From contig AP018318.1 in the NCBI GenBank assembly GCA_003990705.1, forward strand, positions 806,001 to 870,000: a stretch of 64,000 nt of DNA. Reading direction: 5' to 3'. Made by a program: the position numbers and the translations under genes. This stretch comes from Nostoc sp. HK-01. Lineage in GTDB: Bacteria; Cyanobacteriota; Cyanobacteriia; Cyanobacteriales; Nostocaceae. The notes below the pieces were generated by a model, which searched no databases, was not told where the DNA came from, and was given only the letters and a program-made list of their open reading frames with translations. Below, piece after piece: positions 46,108 through 55,876 of the stretch (the first letter of the stretch is position 1; every line of letters starts with the position of its first letter).

Positions 46108-46144
46108 TGGTCAATAAACTTTTGACTCTGGATTATTGACCATT
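46106..46144. terminator. Bidirectional hairpin between convergent genes
   Basis: AATGGTCAATAA (46106-46117) and TTATTGACCATT (46133-46144) form a perfect 12-bp stem with a 15-base loop between the hydrolase and DUF4330 stops. There is no strong T-run. The unit is part of an STRR-like stretch of TTGACT and TCAATAA repeats. Confidence 0.6.
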
Positions 46145-46152
46145 GACTCTTC

Positions 46153-46686
46153 CTATTTATTCTGCACGCGCACATCAATCACAGTGGCGTTGAAGTTGTA
46201 GTTATAGCCTTCTAACTCAAAAGGCATACCAATTTTGACTTTACTGTTACCTAAAACTGGGCCACTTTCCGTGACTTGAGCTTTACCTTCCAAAGTTAAC
46301 AGCATATCTGTACTGAAATTGTTACTTCTAGGATCTGGTAATTCTTTCACAGAACCATCTGGTTGAGTTGCAGTCACTGTTCTTGGTAGCAGTTGCACAG
46401 ATTTAATCCCAATTTGACCATAAGGCTGATTGCGGATAATGACGTTAGTTTTACCGCCTTTTTTAAATCCATTGTCAAATAAGCGTTCAGGGTCACGCAC
46501 ATTCAAACCCCGCACAGCTAAATCTACCTCAATCGGGACAGTTTTTGACCCAACTTGGGCGACAGAACCAGAGGTTCCAGGAAAAATGAAAATTCCCACT
46601 ATGACTAGCAGAATGACGAGTGCAGCGCCTAAATCAAGAATATTGATTTTCCCGAACAAGCGACCTTTGGAATCAAAAATAGCCAT
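46153..46686 (-). CDS. DUF4330 cyanobacterial membrane-anchored protein
   Basis: 177 residues from the ATG at 46686; upstream in-frame starts seem unlikely. Begins MAIFDSKGRLFGKINILDLG, with one membrane helix at about 17-40 and an otherwise extracytoplasmic region. The C-terminal part is beta-rich (QLLPRTVTATQPDGSVKELP; VKIGMPFELEGYNYNFNATVIDV). This matches the family I know as DUF4330, of unknown function and almost limited to cyanobacteria. It stands alone. Confidence 0.8.
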   Translation of the reverse strand: MAIFDSKGRLFGKINILDLGAALVILLVIVGIFIFPGTSGSVAQVGSKTVPIEVDLAVRGLNVRDPERLFDNGFKKGGKTNVIIRNQPYGQIGIKSVQLLPRTVTATQPDGSVKELPDPRSNNFSTDMLLTLEGKAQVTESGPVLGNSKVKIGMPFELEGYNYNFNATVIDVRVQNK

Positions 46687-47017
46687 AAAAACTTTTCCTA
46701 TATACAAACAAAGTATTTGATTTTAGCAACAAAGTTGATCAGGGACACGGCAGATTTTCCCACTGAAGCCAGACTGAAAAATGCCTGGGCGTATAGTCTT
46801 GCGACAGTGTATCACGAGTTGAAAAAATCGGCGTACAGTCGGCAATCCCATATACCTACACTTTTACCTGTCACCTGTCACCTAATCTAAATACCTCTAG
46901 GGATAATATGGGCGATCGCCTCCGTAGTCATAAGATGAAAATGCAACTTCAAAAGCTGTAATTTCGTCTCATATTTTGTCTTAATTATTTTCCCTTGTCC
47001 CGAAACTATTATCAGAA
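46687..47017. other. Intergenic region with STRR
   Basis: 331 bases. ACCTGTC is repeated twice and continued (46866-46884), the complement of the GGTGACA repeat at 49156-49174. One GGCGATCGCC site lies near 46912. No gene or RNA is seen. Confidence 0.45.
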
Positions 47018-47878
47018 ATGCTTATGATGACTTGGAAAGGTTTTGCAGCAAATTATCGTCAGTGGCGACGTAGTTGGTTATACCCAATAATTTCGGTGGT
47101 AGTCGCCCTGAGTTTGTGTCTGAGTACTCCCTCGCCTGGACGAGCTATAGATTTATTACCGCTGTTGTTCCAAGGAGCGCAAATACTTCAGCTATCTAAT
47201 ATATCCGATCGCCAAGAAGTGGAACTGGGTAAACAGATGAATGATGAACTCAAAAATGGGGAAATTCGTCTGTACCGAAATGAAGCAGTGAATCGTTATG
47301 TGCAGGAAATTGGTCAAAAATTAGCAGCCAATAGCGATCGCCCCAATCTTCCCTATACTTTTCAGGTAGTAGAAGATAATTCTGTGAATGCTTTTGCCAC
47401 TACTGGGGGTTTTGTTTATATCAACACTGGTTTACTCAAAACTGCCGACAATGAAGCAGAACTAGCCAGTGTGATGGCTCATGAAATTGGTCACATTGGT
47501 GGTAAGCACTTAGTTAAACAAATGCGACAAAGAGCGCTTGCTAGTGGGGTGGCTACAGCCGCAGGTTTAGACCGGAATCAAGCGGTAGCTATTGGTGTAG
47601 ACTTAGCCCTCAACCGTCCTCGTAGTCGTCAAGATGAGTTTGATGCTGATAAAAGAGGTTTAAGAACTTTAACAAGAGCAGGCTATGCCCAGTCAGGTAT
47701 GGTTTCCTTTATGCAAAAGCTGTTGAAAAGTGGTTCTGGCCCAACGTTCTTGAGTACACACCCGGCTACAAGCGATCGCATTACTAATCTCAAACGTGCA
47801 ATTAACGCTCAACCTAGTAGTAGGCGTGATGGCTTAGATAATGCTGCTTATCGAGCTAATATCCGACCGTTAGTTTAG
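47018..47878 (+). CDS. M48-family metallopeptidase (Ste24/HtpX-like), exported
   Basis: 286 residues. The N-terminus (residues 24-42) is a hydrophobic signal segment ending STPSPGRA. The protease domain contains the zinc motif AHEIGHIGGKH (HExxH) at about 150-160 and the third ligand Glu in RQDEFDADKRG, with RYVQEIGQKLAANSDRPNLPY in front. This is the BepA/YfgC-like group of periplasmic M48 proteases, which help quality control of outer-membrane proteins in other bacteria. It lacks the C-terminal TPRs of BepA, so it is a short form. It converges with the phosphatase gene. Confidence 0.9.
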   Translation: MLMMTWKGFAANYRQWRRSWLYPIISVVVALSLCLSTPSPGRAIDLLPLLFQGAQILQLSNISDRQEVELGKQMNDELKNGEIRLYRNEAVNRYVQEIGQKLAANSDRPNLPYTFQVVEDNSVNAFATTGGFVYINTGLLKTADNEAELASVMAHEIGHIGGKHLVKQMRQRALASGVATAAGLDRNQAVAIGVDLALNRPRSRQDEFDADKRGLRTLTRAGYAQSGMVSFMQKLLKSGSGPTFLSTHPATSDRITNLKRAINAQPSSRRDGLDNAAYRANIRPLV

Positions 47879-47910
47879 TTTTATTTTATTGTGCAATCAA
47901 CAACCAAACA

Positions 47911-48669
47911 CTATGCTCGCTGCGGATGGCGGCGAGCTTTGATTTGGGAAGGCTCAACCGTAACTACCCCATCTTCTAAAGCTAAGGTACGCACACTATC
48001 TTGAAAAACATTCACTTGATAAATTAGCTGATTGGTAATATCTAATCCAGTTAACCAACCACTGCGGGGATGATAGGCTCCCGTATCTATATCTAGCCAG
48101 CCTCTACCTTCGGCTAGTTTACCGGGAGTAACGTTTGGTAAAGTAAAAGTGATAGTATGCCCAACAATAATGAGCTTATCAGGAAAATACGGCTTTTCTA
48201 TCCCGTGAAATTCGTCTCTAATCCAGCAAAACTGATCGGCCGTTTGTTCGGCTAGAGGCATATTAGGGTTTAATCCGGCGTGAGTTAACCAAATGTCACC
48301 CAAATCTAGATAAGTGGGCAACGCTTGAAACCAATCTAAATGGTCTTGGGGAACAGTAGATGTTTGGTAACTGCTGAGGGTGGCTTGTCCGCCGCTGTAT
48401 AGCCAGGCTTGCATGGCTGGTGGGGGAACATTTTTTTGGGTGAGAATATTCAATAACATCTGCTCGTGGTTGCCTAGCAGACAGGGATAATTATTCTGTT
48501 TGACAAAGTTAACTACATGGTAGCTATGGGGGCCGCGATCAATTAAGTCGCCGAGAAAATAAACTTGATCATTTGATGTTGGTGCGATCGCCTCTAACAG
48601 AGTCATCAAGCCTTCATAATGGCCATGCACATCCCCAATAACTATTCGCCGTTGCCTAGTTTCGCTCAT
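47911..48669 (-). CDS. Metallophosphoesterase (PPP-type serine/threonine or dinucleoside phosphatase)
   Basis: 252 residues. Metal-site motifs in order: GDVHGHYEGL, GDLIDRGPHS, GNHEQML, THAGL and IVGHT, the PPP/ApaH set with two-metal binding. It resembles PrpA-type protein phosphatases of bacteria and ApaH-like enzymes. Cytosolic. The substrate may be phosphoserine/threonine proteins or Ap4A. In Nostoc genomes it is often near a Ser/Thr kinase, but here it is isolated and convergent with the M48 gene. Confidence 0.9.
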   Translation of the reverse strand: MSETRQRRIVIGDVHGHYEGLMTLLEAIAPTSNDQVYFLGDLIDRGPHSYHVVNFVKQNNYPCLLGNHEQMLLNILTQKNVPPPAMQAWLYSGGQATLSSYQTSTVPQDHLDWFQALPTYLDLGDIWLTHAGLNPNMPLAEQTADQFCWIRDEFHGIEKPYFPDKLIIVGHTITFTLPNVTPGKLAEGRGWLDIDTGAYHPRSGWLTGLDITNQLIYQVNVFQDSVRTLALEDGVVTVEPSQIKARRHPQRA

Positions 48670-48886
48670 CTGCTTTTAACTGGAATAAAATCAGTTTAAT
48701 ATTTTTGCTACAGTATAAGCGCTGGTTATTCCGTAAATAAAGATAAATATTACTTGAGTAAATTTAAATTTTATTTGAAGTCTTAATCTTTACCAAACAC
48801 GCTAAATCTCCAAACACACGTTAACACTAAAAATTTGCTTTACATTAGCTTAAAATTTAGGCTGTTGTGTTTATTTAGTTTGCCCA

Positions 48887-49174
48887 ATGTCTGAACAATT
48901 TTCTCCCGAAATTAGCTCACGCATCTGCACTCACATGAACGAAGATCATGCTGAAGCGGTACTACTATATGCAAAAGCTTTTGCTAGTGTCACAGAGGCG
49001 ACAGCCGCCCAAATGCTATCAATTGATGCCCAAGGTATGGATTTAAGCGCACAAGTAAATGGAGAAATGACACCAGTGCGTATCCAATTTGACCATGTTT
49101 TAGCTGATGCGGAAGATGCCCATCAAACCTTGATTGCGATGGTAAGACAGGCGCGGGTGACAGGTGACAGGTGA
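48887..49174 (+). CDS. DUF2470 domain protein
   Basis: 95 residues. SSRICTHMNEDHAEAVLLYA and MLSIDAQGMDLSAQVN are typical of DUF2470, a domain also found at the C-terminus of HugZ-like haem proteins and alone in cyanobacteria. Function unknown; pigment or haem handling is an inference from its fusions. The last codons (VTGDR) are made by a STRR, so the natural end may have been shifted by that repeat. ATG with no strong ribosome site. Confidence 0.8.
   Translation: MSEQFSPEISSRICTHMNEDHAEAVLLYAKAFASVTEATAAQMLSIDAQGMDLSAQVNGEMTPVRIQFDHVLADAEDAHQTLIAMVRQARVTGDR
49156..49174. repeat. STRR forming the end of the DUF2470 gene
   Basis: GGTGACA, GGTGACA, GGTGA: 2.7 copies of a seven-base unit. The last base is also the last base of the stop codon, so the array itself supplies the stop. 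Confidence 0.75.
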
Positions 49175-49339
49175 TATCGTGTCCGGTAAAAGACTTATCA
49201 TCAAGACCGCAGGGTGCAGGGGGAGGAAAAGTTTTGTCTTTCTGCACAGATATGCCAAATCATAACTAATTTGTCGGATATGACAGAGTTAAAAGTTTTG
49301 TGCAGTTGTTTTAATTACTTTGGTTATGGCAAAAATTAT

Positions 49340-50140
49340 TTATTCAATCAATTCGCTTTGTAATAACCAAAAACCGCTGTAAGTCATCCCAGAATCATCA
49401 GGTTGAATTAACAAAAAGTGTAATCCTCGACTTTGTTGTTGACGCTGTGCATAAACTTTGGCGGCGGCGGCGACTTCAGCATCTTCAAAGGTGGCTAAGA
49501 CCCATCTATCAACCAAACCAGCTTCTAAAATTAAACCATCGGGCGCACCAGCTATGTAATTTAAAGCTACAGGTTTGGCTGTGGCTAACCAGCGTGCCAA
49601 ACGCATAGATTGCCTACCGCCATAAATTACTACACCAGGAACGGGTATTGTTGAAGCTAAACCCAGATTTATAGGTGTAAGAAATTCTGGCATAGATAAA
49701 ATAGGAATGGGGCGATCGCTAAATTCCGTTTCTAAATCCCCAGCTGCTAAAGTTGCAAACCGCCACTGTTCACCCCACAGATTTTCCGGTAATGGTAAGG
49801 GTGCAGGTTTTTCTAAACTAAAACCTGCTTGTCTTTCCTCTAACCACTGTTTTAATGCAAAAGTCCGACGGGTAGGTTCTACCACAATACCTAAATTGCG
49901 TCCGGCTGTTTCGATTAAACTTAACGACTGGGGACGAAAAACTTGGATTAAATCTGGTAATTCTGTACCTGCGGCTTGTTGAATTTGAGCAGTTACCCAA
50001 TTTGAATTTGCCTCTGACTGCAAACAGGTAGCTATATACTCAAAACTGCGATTTGCATCACAAATCAACAACTCCCACAATACTTGTCCAGATGTATCTG
50101 ATTGCGAACTCCGATAAAAATCAGCTTGCCATATACGCAT
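49340..50140 (-). CDS. Tab2/Atab2 family RNA-binding protein
   Basis: 266 residues. The start (MRIWQADFYRSSQ), DLIQVFRPQSLSLIETAG, GIVVEPTRRTFALKQWL and FLTPINLGLASTIPVPGVVI are hallmarks of the Tab2/Atab2 family (DUF1092). In plants and algae these proteins bind psaB mRNA and are needed for translation of photosystem I proteins; the bacterial form is assumed to have a related role. No signal, no membrane helix. It lies 114 bases downstream of glgP on the same strand, past a strong terminator, so it has its own promoter. Confidence 0.88.
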   Translation of the reverse strand: MRIWQADFYRSSQSDTSGQVLWELLICDANRSFEYIATCLQSEANSNWVTAQIQQAAGTELPDLIQVFRPQSLSLIETAGRNLGIVVEPTRRTFALKQWLEERQAGFSLEKPAPLPLPENLWGEQWRFATLAAGDLETEFSDRPIPILSMPEFLTPINLGLASTIPVPGVVIYGGRQSMRLARWLATAKPVALNYIAGAPDGLILEAGLVDRWVLATFEDAEVAAAAKVYAQRQQQSRGLHFLLIQPDDSGMTYSGFWLLQSELIE

Positions 50141-50190
50141 ATTAGTTAATAGCTCAGATTACAGATAATAATGAAGTATTATGAAGTGAC

Positions 50191-50217
50191 AAAAAAAGGG
50201 GTGGTTAACCCACCCCT
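50191..50217 (-). terminator. Strong intrinsic terminator of the glucan phosphorylase gene
   Basis: On the minus strand AGGGGTGG, GTTAA, CCACCCCT make an 8-bp G+C-rich stem (50197-50217) followed by seven T. It lies 37 bases after the phosphorylase stop. Confidence 0.9.
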
Positions 50218-50253
50218 CTATTGAACCAGGAAAATTACGATTCTTTTAAGACT

Positions 50254-52512
50254 CTATAGCAATACCTTAGCCAAAATTGGTTCAACACGGGCAGCAATTT
50301 CTGGGACATACACCTGTGATACGTAATCAGCAATCATTCTATCTGTATTGAACAGAGGTGCATTGGTCTTAATTGATGTTTTCATCATCTGTATCCAGCG
50401 GTGCGGAATACCTTGAGCATCTTGGTCGTAATATAGGGGAACGATTTCTGACTCTAAAAGCTGATACAGTGATTGAGAATCTATGCGGTCTTGCAATTCT
50501 TGGTCGCTGGTGTGAGCATCTTCACCAATTGCCCAACCGTTAATTCCTTTACCATCTGCACCAGTTAAATAGCCTTCACACCACCAACCATCTAAAACGC
50601 TGCAATTGAGTCCACCGTTAAAGCAGACTTTTTGACCGCTTGTCCCGGATGCTTCGAGGGGACGACGGGGGTTATTTAACCAAACATCAACGCCTTGAAC
50701 GAGTTTTTGTCCAGTGTAAATGTCGTAATCTTCAATAAAGGCAACACGGTGGATAATGCCTGAATTATGGCACCACTCCATTAAGCGTTGGATAATGCGT
50801 TTACCTTCTTCATCGGCTGGGTGAGCCTTCCCGGCAAAGATAATCTGAACTGGACGCTGGGCATTGCCAAAAATTTTCACAGCCCGTTCGGCATCCCGTA
50901 AAATTAAATCACCACGCTTATAAGGGCTAAAGCGTCGCGCAAAGCCAATGGTGAGGATATTCGGGTCAAGCAAATTATCAACGGCTTGAATACTTTGATG
51001 ATCTTCACCGCGCTGTTCTCGTGATTTTTTGACTTTATAACGAGTGTAGGCAATGAGTCTTTCTTTAAGTATTTGATGTCTTGTCCAGAGTTCTGCGTCG
51101 GGAATGTCGTCAACTTTTGCCCACATCTGGGGATCAATGGCATGAGTTTTCCAGTCTTTTCCTAAATACTGGTCATATAAGTCTGCTAGTAAAGGTGCAG
51201 TCCAAGTAGGTGCATGAACGCCATTGGTAATGTAACCAATTGGTACTGTGTCTTCTGTATGTTGTGGATAGAGGACTGTCCACATTTTGCGGGAGACTTT
51301 GCCGTGTAGTTCGCTTACGCCGTTGCAAGCACGACACATCCGCAATGCTAAAACGGTCATACCAAAGGGTTCCCAAGGGTCGCCTAGTCGTCTAGCACCC
51401 AAGGCTAAAAATTGTTCGCGGGATAGTCGCAGTTGCGGCCAGTATTGGGCAAAGTAAGAGTCGATTAAATCAGGTGAGAAGACATCGTGACCTGCGGGAA
51501 CAGGTGTATGGGTGGTAAATACGCAACTTTTTTTAACGCTGGCTTCAATATCGTAGAAGGATTTACCTGTACTTTCAATTTCTTGGCGGGCAATTTCTAG
51601 GGTACAAAAGGCGGCGTGTCCTTCGTTGAGGTGATGCACAGAGGGTTTAATTCCCAAGGCGGTTAACGCCCTAACGCCACCAATTCCTAAGACGACTTCT
51701 TGGGCGATGCGAGTTTCTAAGTTACCGCCATACAAGTGGCCTGTTAGCCAGCGGTCGATGGGATCGTTGTCTTGGCGATCGCTATCTAGTAAATATAAAG
51801 TTACCCGCCCAACTTGTACTTGCCAAATTTGAACTTTTACCTGTCGTTGGCGAATCTCTATCTGGATGGTAAGTGCTTCCCCTTGGGCGTTTTTAATTAA
51901 CTCTAGGGGCATTTTGTGAAAGGGATTATCCAGATAATAATCTTCTTGCCAACCGTTGCGGTTCAAACGTTGGCGAAAGTAACCTTGGCGATATAACAAG
52001 CCAACACCAATCAAGGGTACACCCAAATCTGAGGATGATTTCAGGTGATCCCCGGCTAGAATACCCAACCCACCAGAGTAAACGGGTAGAGATTCATGGA
52101 TGCCAAATTCGGCACAAAAATAAGCAATCGGATGTTCGGCAGAAACTTGCGGTGCGACTCGACTCACCCAAGTGTCTTTCTGCGCCATGTATTGGTCAAA
52201 TTCTTGGACTAAAGCAGAAATCTGCTTAAGGTAAAGGGGGTCTTCGGCTAATTGGGTCAAACGTTCGTAACTGGCTGATTCTAAAATCGCCACTGGGTTA
52301 TGGCCACAACGTTCCCATTCTTGGGGATCAATGGTTTGAAATAAGGATATGCGATCGCTACTCCAACTCCACCAATAGTTATAAGCTAAATCTGCTAAAC
52401 GCTTGAGGGGAAAAGGCATCTTTTCGCTTAAACGTAACGCTGCGGTCATTGCACTGCTGTTAGCCATACAAGTCTTAAGCTCTCTCTTAACTTTTTCGAT
52501 TTCACTCATCAT
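50254..52512 (-). CDS. glgP: Alpha-glucan (glycogen) phosphorylase, DUF3417-containing short type
   Basis: 752 residues (from the first of two ATGs at 52512; the second, at 52509, is equally good). The N-terminal DUF3417 segment has RLADLAYNYWWSW; the body matches the TIGR02094 branch of GT35: PIAYFCAEFGIHESLPVYSGG, GVGLLYRQGYF, HLNEGHAAFC, FARRFSPYKRGDL and RRPLEASGTSGQKVCFNGGLN with the PLP-binding Lys in GQK. It splits glycogen to glucose-1-phosphate with phosphate. With the GH31 gene it points to glucan use. A single gene, ended by a terminator. Confidence 0.93.
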   Translation of the reverse strand: MMSEIEKVKRELKTCMANSSAMTAALRLSEKMPFPLKRLADLAYNYWWSWSSDRISLFQTIDPQEWERCGHNPVAILESASYERLTQLAEDPLYLKQISALVQEFDQYMAQKDTWVSRVAPQVSAEHPIAYFCAEFGIHESLPVYSGGLGILAGDHLKSSSDLGVPLIGVGLLYRQGYFRQRLNRNGWQEDYYLDNPFHKMPLELIKNAQGEALTIQIEIRQRQVKVQIWQVQVGRVTLYLLDSDRQDNDPIDRWLTGHLYGGNLETRIAQEVVLGIGGVRALTALGIKPSVHHLNEGHAAFCTLEIARQEIESTGKSFYDIEASVKKSCVFTTHTPVPAGHDVFSPDLIDSYFAQYWPQLRLSREQFLALGARRLGDPWEPFGMTVLALRMCRACNGVSELHGKVSRKMWTVLYPQHTEDTVPIGYITNGVHAPTWTAPLLADLYDQYLGKDWKTHAIDPQMWAKVDDIPDAELWTRHQILKERLIAYTRYKVKKSREQRGEDHQSIQAVDNLLDPNILTIGFARRFSPYKRGDLILRDAERAVKIFGNAQRPVQIIFAGKAHPADEEGKRIIQRLMEWCHNSGIIHRVAFIEDYDIYTGQKLVQGVDVWLNNPRRPLEASGTSGQKVCFNGGLNCSVLDGWWCEGYLTGADGKGINGWAIGEDAHTSDQELQDRIDSQSLYQLLESEIVPLYYDQDAQGIPHRWIQMMKTSIKTNAPLFNTDRMIADYVSQVYVPEIAARVEPILAKVLL

Positions 52513-53322
52513 CTGCTTTCATATAGTTACCTTCAGGTTGATTACGCCGGAGTCTTCATTTGTGAATTCTCCCCTGAAGACGAAGCAGGTTATCTCATCA
52601 ATACTCTGCCAATATTAATGATTTTTCTTTCTCTGACTTTTTTAGTATTATCCCTGGTTCAACAACTTTTGCACATCAATTTGCATCACTTTTGTTTACA
52701 AAAATTTTTGTATTATTAACTTTTGTTTCAATACAATTATTTGTCACAAAATTATGATTTCTCAAAAAGCCAATTATGCAAAAATTTGCTGATTTCTTTA
52801 CTCACGAATTACAAAAACCTCAGCTTTGGTTTGGGGCGATTGAGGAGAAAGCCAAAACTGATAATTTTTGAAAATTTTTATTTTTGACAAGACAATTTTG
52901 TGTATGGAAGAAACAGTGAGCAACAAAGAAGGCACAGAAAAATTTACTGATTAAACCTCAAATGTAAGCTTCATATAAATACAAAAGGGAGAAAGAAAAA
53001 GAAAGCTGTCATGACAAATTTCCTCTTCTTTCTCTTCCTTAGCTTGTCTTCAAACCTTTGCTTTTATCAGAATGTAAATTTACATTCTACTGAACTCTAT
53101 CTAAGAGTAGCTTAAACTTGAAGTTTCTCGGTGTGTATCTATAATATGGTAGAGATGATAAATATACTTTAATGTGGATGCGATCGCTAAAACAATCAAT
53201 ATGATTAATGATGAGTTTGCTTGAGCTAAAAATCGTTAATTAAAGTTTCCATTTTTAATTTTCAGAATCAGATTAGTATTAAAAAACTGCATCAGTCCCG
53301 TTGCTAAAAGAACTTATACATT
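52513..53322. other. Long intergenic region with a 20-bp perfect palindrome
   Basis: 810 bases, AT-rich, between divergent glucan-metabolism genes. Besides the palindrome at 53069-53088 there is a 31-codon frame at 52776-52871 (MQKFADFFTHELQ...) of no known family. No repeat family or RNA gene was recognised. Confidence 0.45.
53069..53088. promoter_or_regulatory. 20-bp perfect palindrome upstream of the alpha-glucosidase gene
   Basis: AGAATGTAAATTTACATTCT reads the same on both strands. It lies 235 bases before the GH31 start. The length and symmetry suggest an operator for a dimeric regulator. It does not fit the NtcA site GTA-N8-TAC because only four bases lie between GTA and TAC. Confidence 0.55.
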
Positions 53323-55662
53323 ATGCCGCAATATTTTGGAAAACTCCCAACTACAAACCAACCGTGGAAAACAGTTGGCGCAGGGGAATTGGTAAACAAA
53401 AATGAGCGTAGTATTTATTTTGCATCTGGTGATTCGCGCCTCAGTATCAGCATAATTGCCGCGAATTTAATTCGAGTGCGTTTTGCATCCACAGGCGAAT
53501 TTTTGCCTCGTCGTCCTTGGGCGATAACTATGGATGATAGTGAATGGGAACAGGTATTTTATGAGATACAAGAAACTGATACAACTTTAGAAATTACAAC
53601 AGAAAAAATTCGCATCTGTATCCAAAAGCAAAATTGTCATCTTAGCTGCTTTGATTTAGCGGATCGTCCTTTTGCTGAAGATGCAGATATGGGGATTGGT
53701 TGGCGTTTAGGTGCAGTTGCTAACTGGAAAAAAATTGCCCCCGATGAACATTTTTATGGTTTTGGTGAACGCACAGGCTTTTTGGATAAACTCAGTCAAG
53801 TTAAAACAAACTGGACAGTTGATGCTTTAGATTACGATGCACTCACCGATGAAATGTACCAAGCGATTCCATTTTTTATGGCGTTGCGTCCCCATGTTGG
53901 CTACGGCATTTTTTTGAATACCACCTTCTGGAGTCAATTTGATATCGGTGCAGCCCAACCAGGTGTGTGGAAAATGGAAACTCGCGGTGGGGAGTTGGAC
54001 TATTACATTATTTACGGCCCTGAACCTAGGGAAATTCTTTGCACCTATACTCAGTTAACCGGGAGAATGCCTTTACCGCCCAAGTGGGCTTTAGGATATC
54101 ACCAATGTCGTTGGAGTTATGAATCAGAAACTGTGGTGCGAGAATTAGCACAGGAATTTCGTCAGCGGCGCATTCCTTGTGATGTGATTCACCTAGATAT
54201 TGACTATATGCGCGGTTATCGCGTCTTTACTTGGAGTCCTACTCGTTTTCCTCACCCAGCACAATTAATTGGAGACTTAGCAAAAAATGGCTTTAAAACA
54301 GTTACGATTATTGACCCTGGTGTGAAGTATGAGCCAGAAGCTAATTATCACGTTTTTGACCAAGGATTAGCCAATGATTATTTTGTACGAAAGGCTGATG
54401 GGGCGCTGTTTCATGGTTATGTTTGGCCAGAAAAAGCCGTCTTTCCTGACTTTATGCGGGCGGATGTGCGTAATTGGTGGGGGAATCTGCACAAAAGCCT
54501 GACAGATGTTGGTGTTGCAGGTATTTGGAATGATATGAATGAACCTGCGATTGATAGTCGTCCCTTTGGGGATGGCGGGGAAAAGATTTGGTTTCCCTTG
54601 GATGCACCGCAGGGGGGAGCAGGGGAGAATAGCACTACTCATCAAGAGGTGCATAATTTGTATGGGTTGATGATGGCGAAGGCTTGTTGGGAAGGGTTGC
54701 AGGAACATCGTCAACAAGAGCGATCGTTTGTATTAACTCGTTCGGGGTATGCTGGGGTGCAGCGTTGGTCTTCTGTGTGGATGGGAGACAACCATTCTTT
54801 GTGGGAACATTTGGAAATGTCTCTACCCATGCTTTGCAATATGGGACTTTCGGGCGTGGGGTTTGTGGGTTGTGATATTGGCGGATTTGCGGGAAATGCA
54901 ACGGCTGAACTGTTTGCTCGTTGGATGCAGGTGGGAATGCTTTACCCCTTAATGCGCGCTCATTCTGCCATGTCTACAGCGCGTCATGAACCTTGGGTAT
55001 TTGGCGATCGCACTGAAAATATCTGTAGAGAATATATTAATCTGCGTTACCAACTTTTGCCTTATATTTACAGTTTATTTTGGGAAGCAGCCACCACAGG
55101 CGCACCAATTTTAAGACCATTACTCTACCACTTTCCTAACGATCCTCAAACTTACACCCTTTATGATCAAGTACTTTTAGGCTCATCACTCATGGCTGCG
55201 CCAATTTACCGTCCTGGTGTGGAACATCGAGCCGTCTATTTACCCGCAGGTACTTGGTATGACTGGTGGAGTGGCGAATGTTATCAAGGCGCAACTCATA
55301 TTTTGGCGGATGCACCCCTCGAAAAAATGCCCCTTTATGTGCGTGGCGGTGCAGTTATTCCTATGCAGCCAGTGATGCAATATGTGAATGAATTACCACC
55401 TGATGAAATTCGCTTGCGGGTTTGGCCTGGTAATAGTGAATATAGTTTTTATGAAGATGATGGGCAAACATTCGAGTACCGTAATCAAAATTTCTCCCTC
55501 ATAAAAATTAACGTCCTGACACAGACAAATCAAATAATAGTCAACATAAGTATGCGTGAGGGAAAATGGACACCACCACAGCGGCAAATAATTGTAGAAC
55601 TTGTAGGTGTAGGCCAGCAGCAATTTATCGATGATGGTCAAGAACGAAGCTTGTTATTTTAA
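53323..55662 (+). CDS. GH31-family alpha-glucosidase
   Basis: 779 residues. The GH31 catalytic block is present: DVIHLDIDYMRGYRVFTWS, nucleophile Asp in GIWNDMNEPAID, general acid in WMGDNHSLWEHL, LSGVGFVGCDIGGFAG, and YPLMRAHS. N-terminal beta domain (about 1-230) and C-terminal beta domains follow. It hydrolyses terminal alpha-1,4 (or alpha-1,6) glucosyl bonds of maltodextrins, and with the phosphorylase it fits glycogen breakdown. No signal peptide, so cytosolic. Its 5' region contains a perfect palindrome. Confidence 0.94.
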   Translation: MPQYFGKLPTTNQPWKTVGAGELVNKNERSIYFASGDSRLSISIIAANLIRVRFASTGEFLPRRPWAITMDDSEWEQVFYEIQETDTTLEITTEKIRICIQKQNCHLSCFDLADRPFAEDADMGIGWRLGAVANWKKIAPDEHFYGFGERTGFLDKLSQVKTNWTVDALDYDALTDEMYQAIPFFMALRPHVGYGIFLNTTFWSQFDIGAAQPGVWKMETRGGELDYYIIYGPEPREILCTYTQLTGRMPLPPKWALGYHQCRWSYESETVVRELAQEFRQRRIPCDVIHLDIDYMRGYRVFTWSPTRFPHPAQLIGDLAKNGFKTVTIIDPGVKYEPEANYHVFDQGLANDYFVRKADGALFHGYVWPEKAVFPDFMRADVRNWWGNLHKSLTDVGVAGIWNDMNEPAIDSRPFGDGGEKIWFPLDAPQGGAGENSTTHQEVHNLYGLMMAKACWEGLQEHRQQERSFVLTRSGYAGVQRWSSVWMGDNHSLWEHLEMSLPMLCNMGLSGVGFVGCDIGGFAGNATAELFARWMQVGMLYPLMRAHSAMSTARHEPWVFGDRTENICREYINLRYQLLPYIYSLFWEAATTGAPILRPLLYHFPNDPQTYTLYDQVLLGSSLMAAPIYRPGVEHRAVYLPAGTWYDWWSGECYQGATHILADAPLEKMPLYVRGGAVIPMQPVMQYVNELPPDEIRLRVWPGNSEYSFYEDDGQTFEYRNQNFSLIKINVLTQTNQIIVNISMREGKWTPPQRQIIVELVGVGQQQFIDDGQERSLLF

Positions 55663-55876
55663 TTAGCAATAAGATTTGGCTATGAAAATCATTTGTGTGG
55701 GGAGGGAAGAAGAAAGAAGCAATCAAGATGGAGATAGCAGCGCAAAAATGAAATTAGAGCCATATTATAGATAGATGAAAAGATAGCCAATTAATACTAA
55801 TATCCCAAAGGAACAATAAAAGATGTAAAACTATAAAAAACTCAAATTTCAGCACGCTAGTCTAGTTAGAGATGCA

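Noticed and set aside
52776-52871. 31-codon frame MQKFADFFTHELQ in the long gap
   Set aside because: Too short, no ribosome site of note and no known family; could be the remnant of a longer gene but this cannot be supported.
53069-53088. NtcA or LexA binding site
   Set aside because: The half-site spacing does not fit NtcA (GTA-N8-TAC), and the sequence does not match a LexA box that I know.
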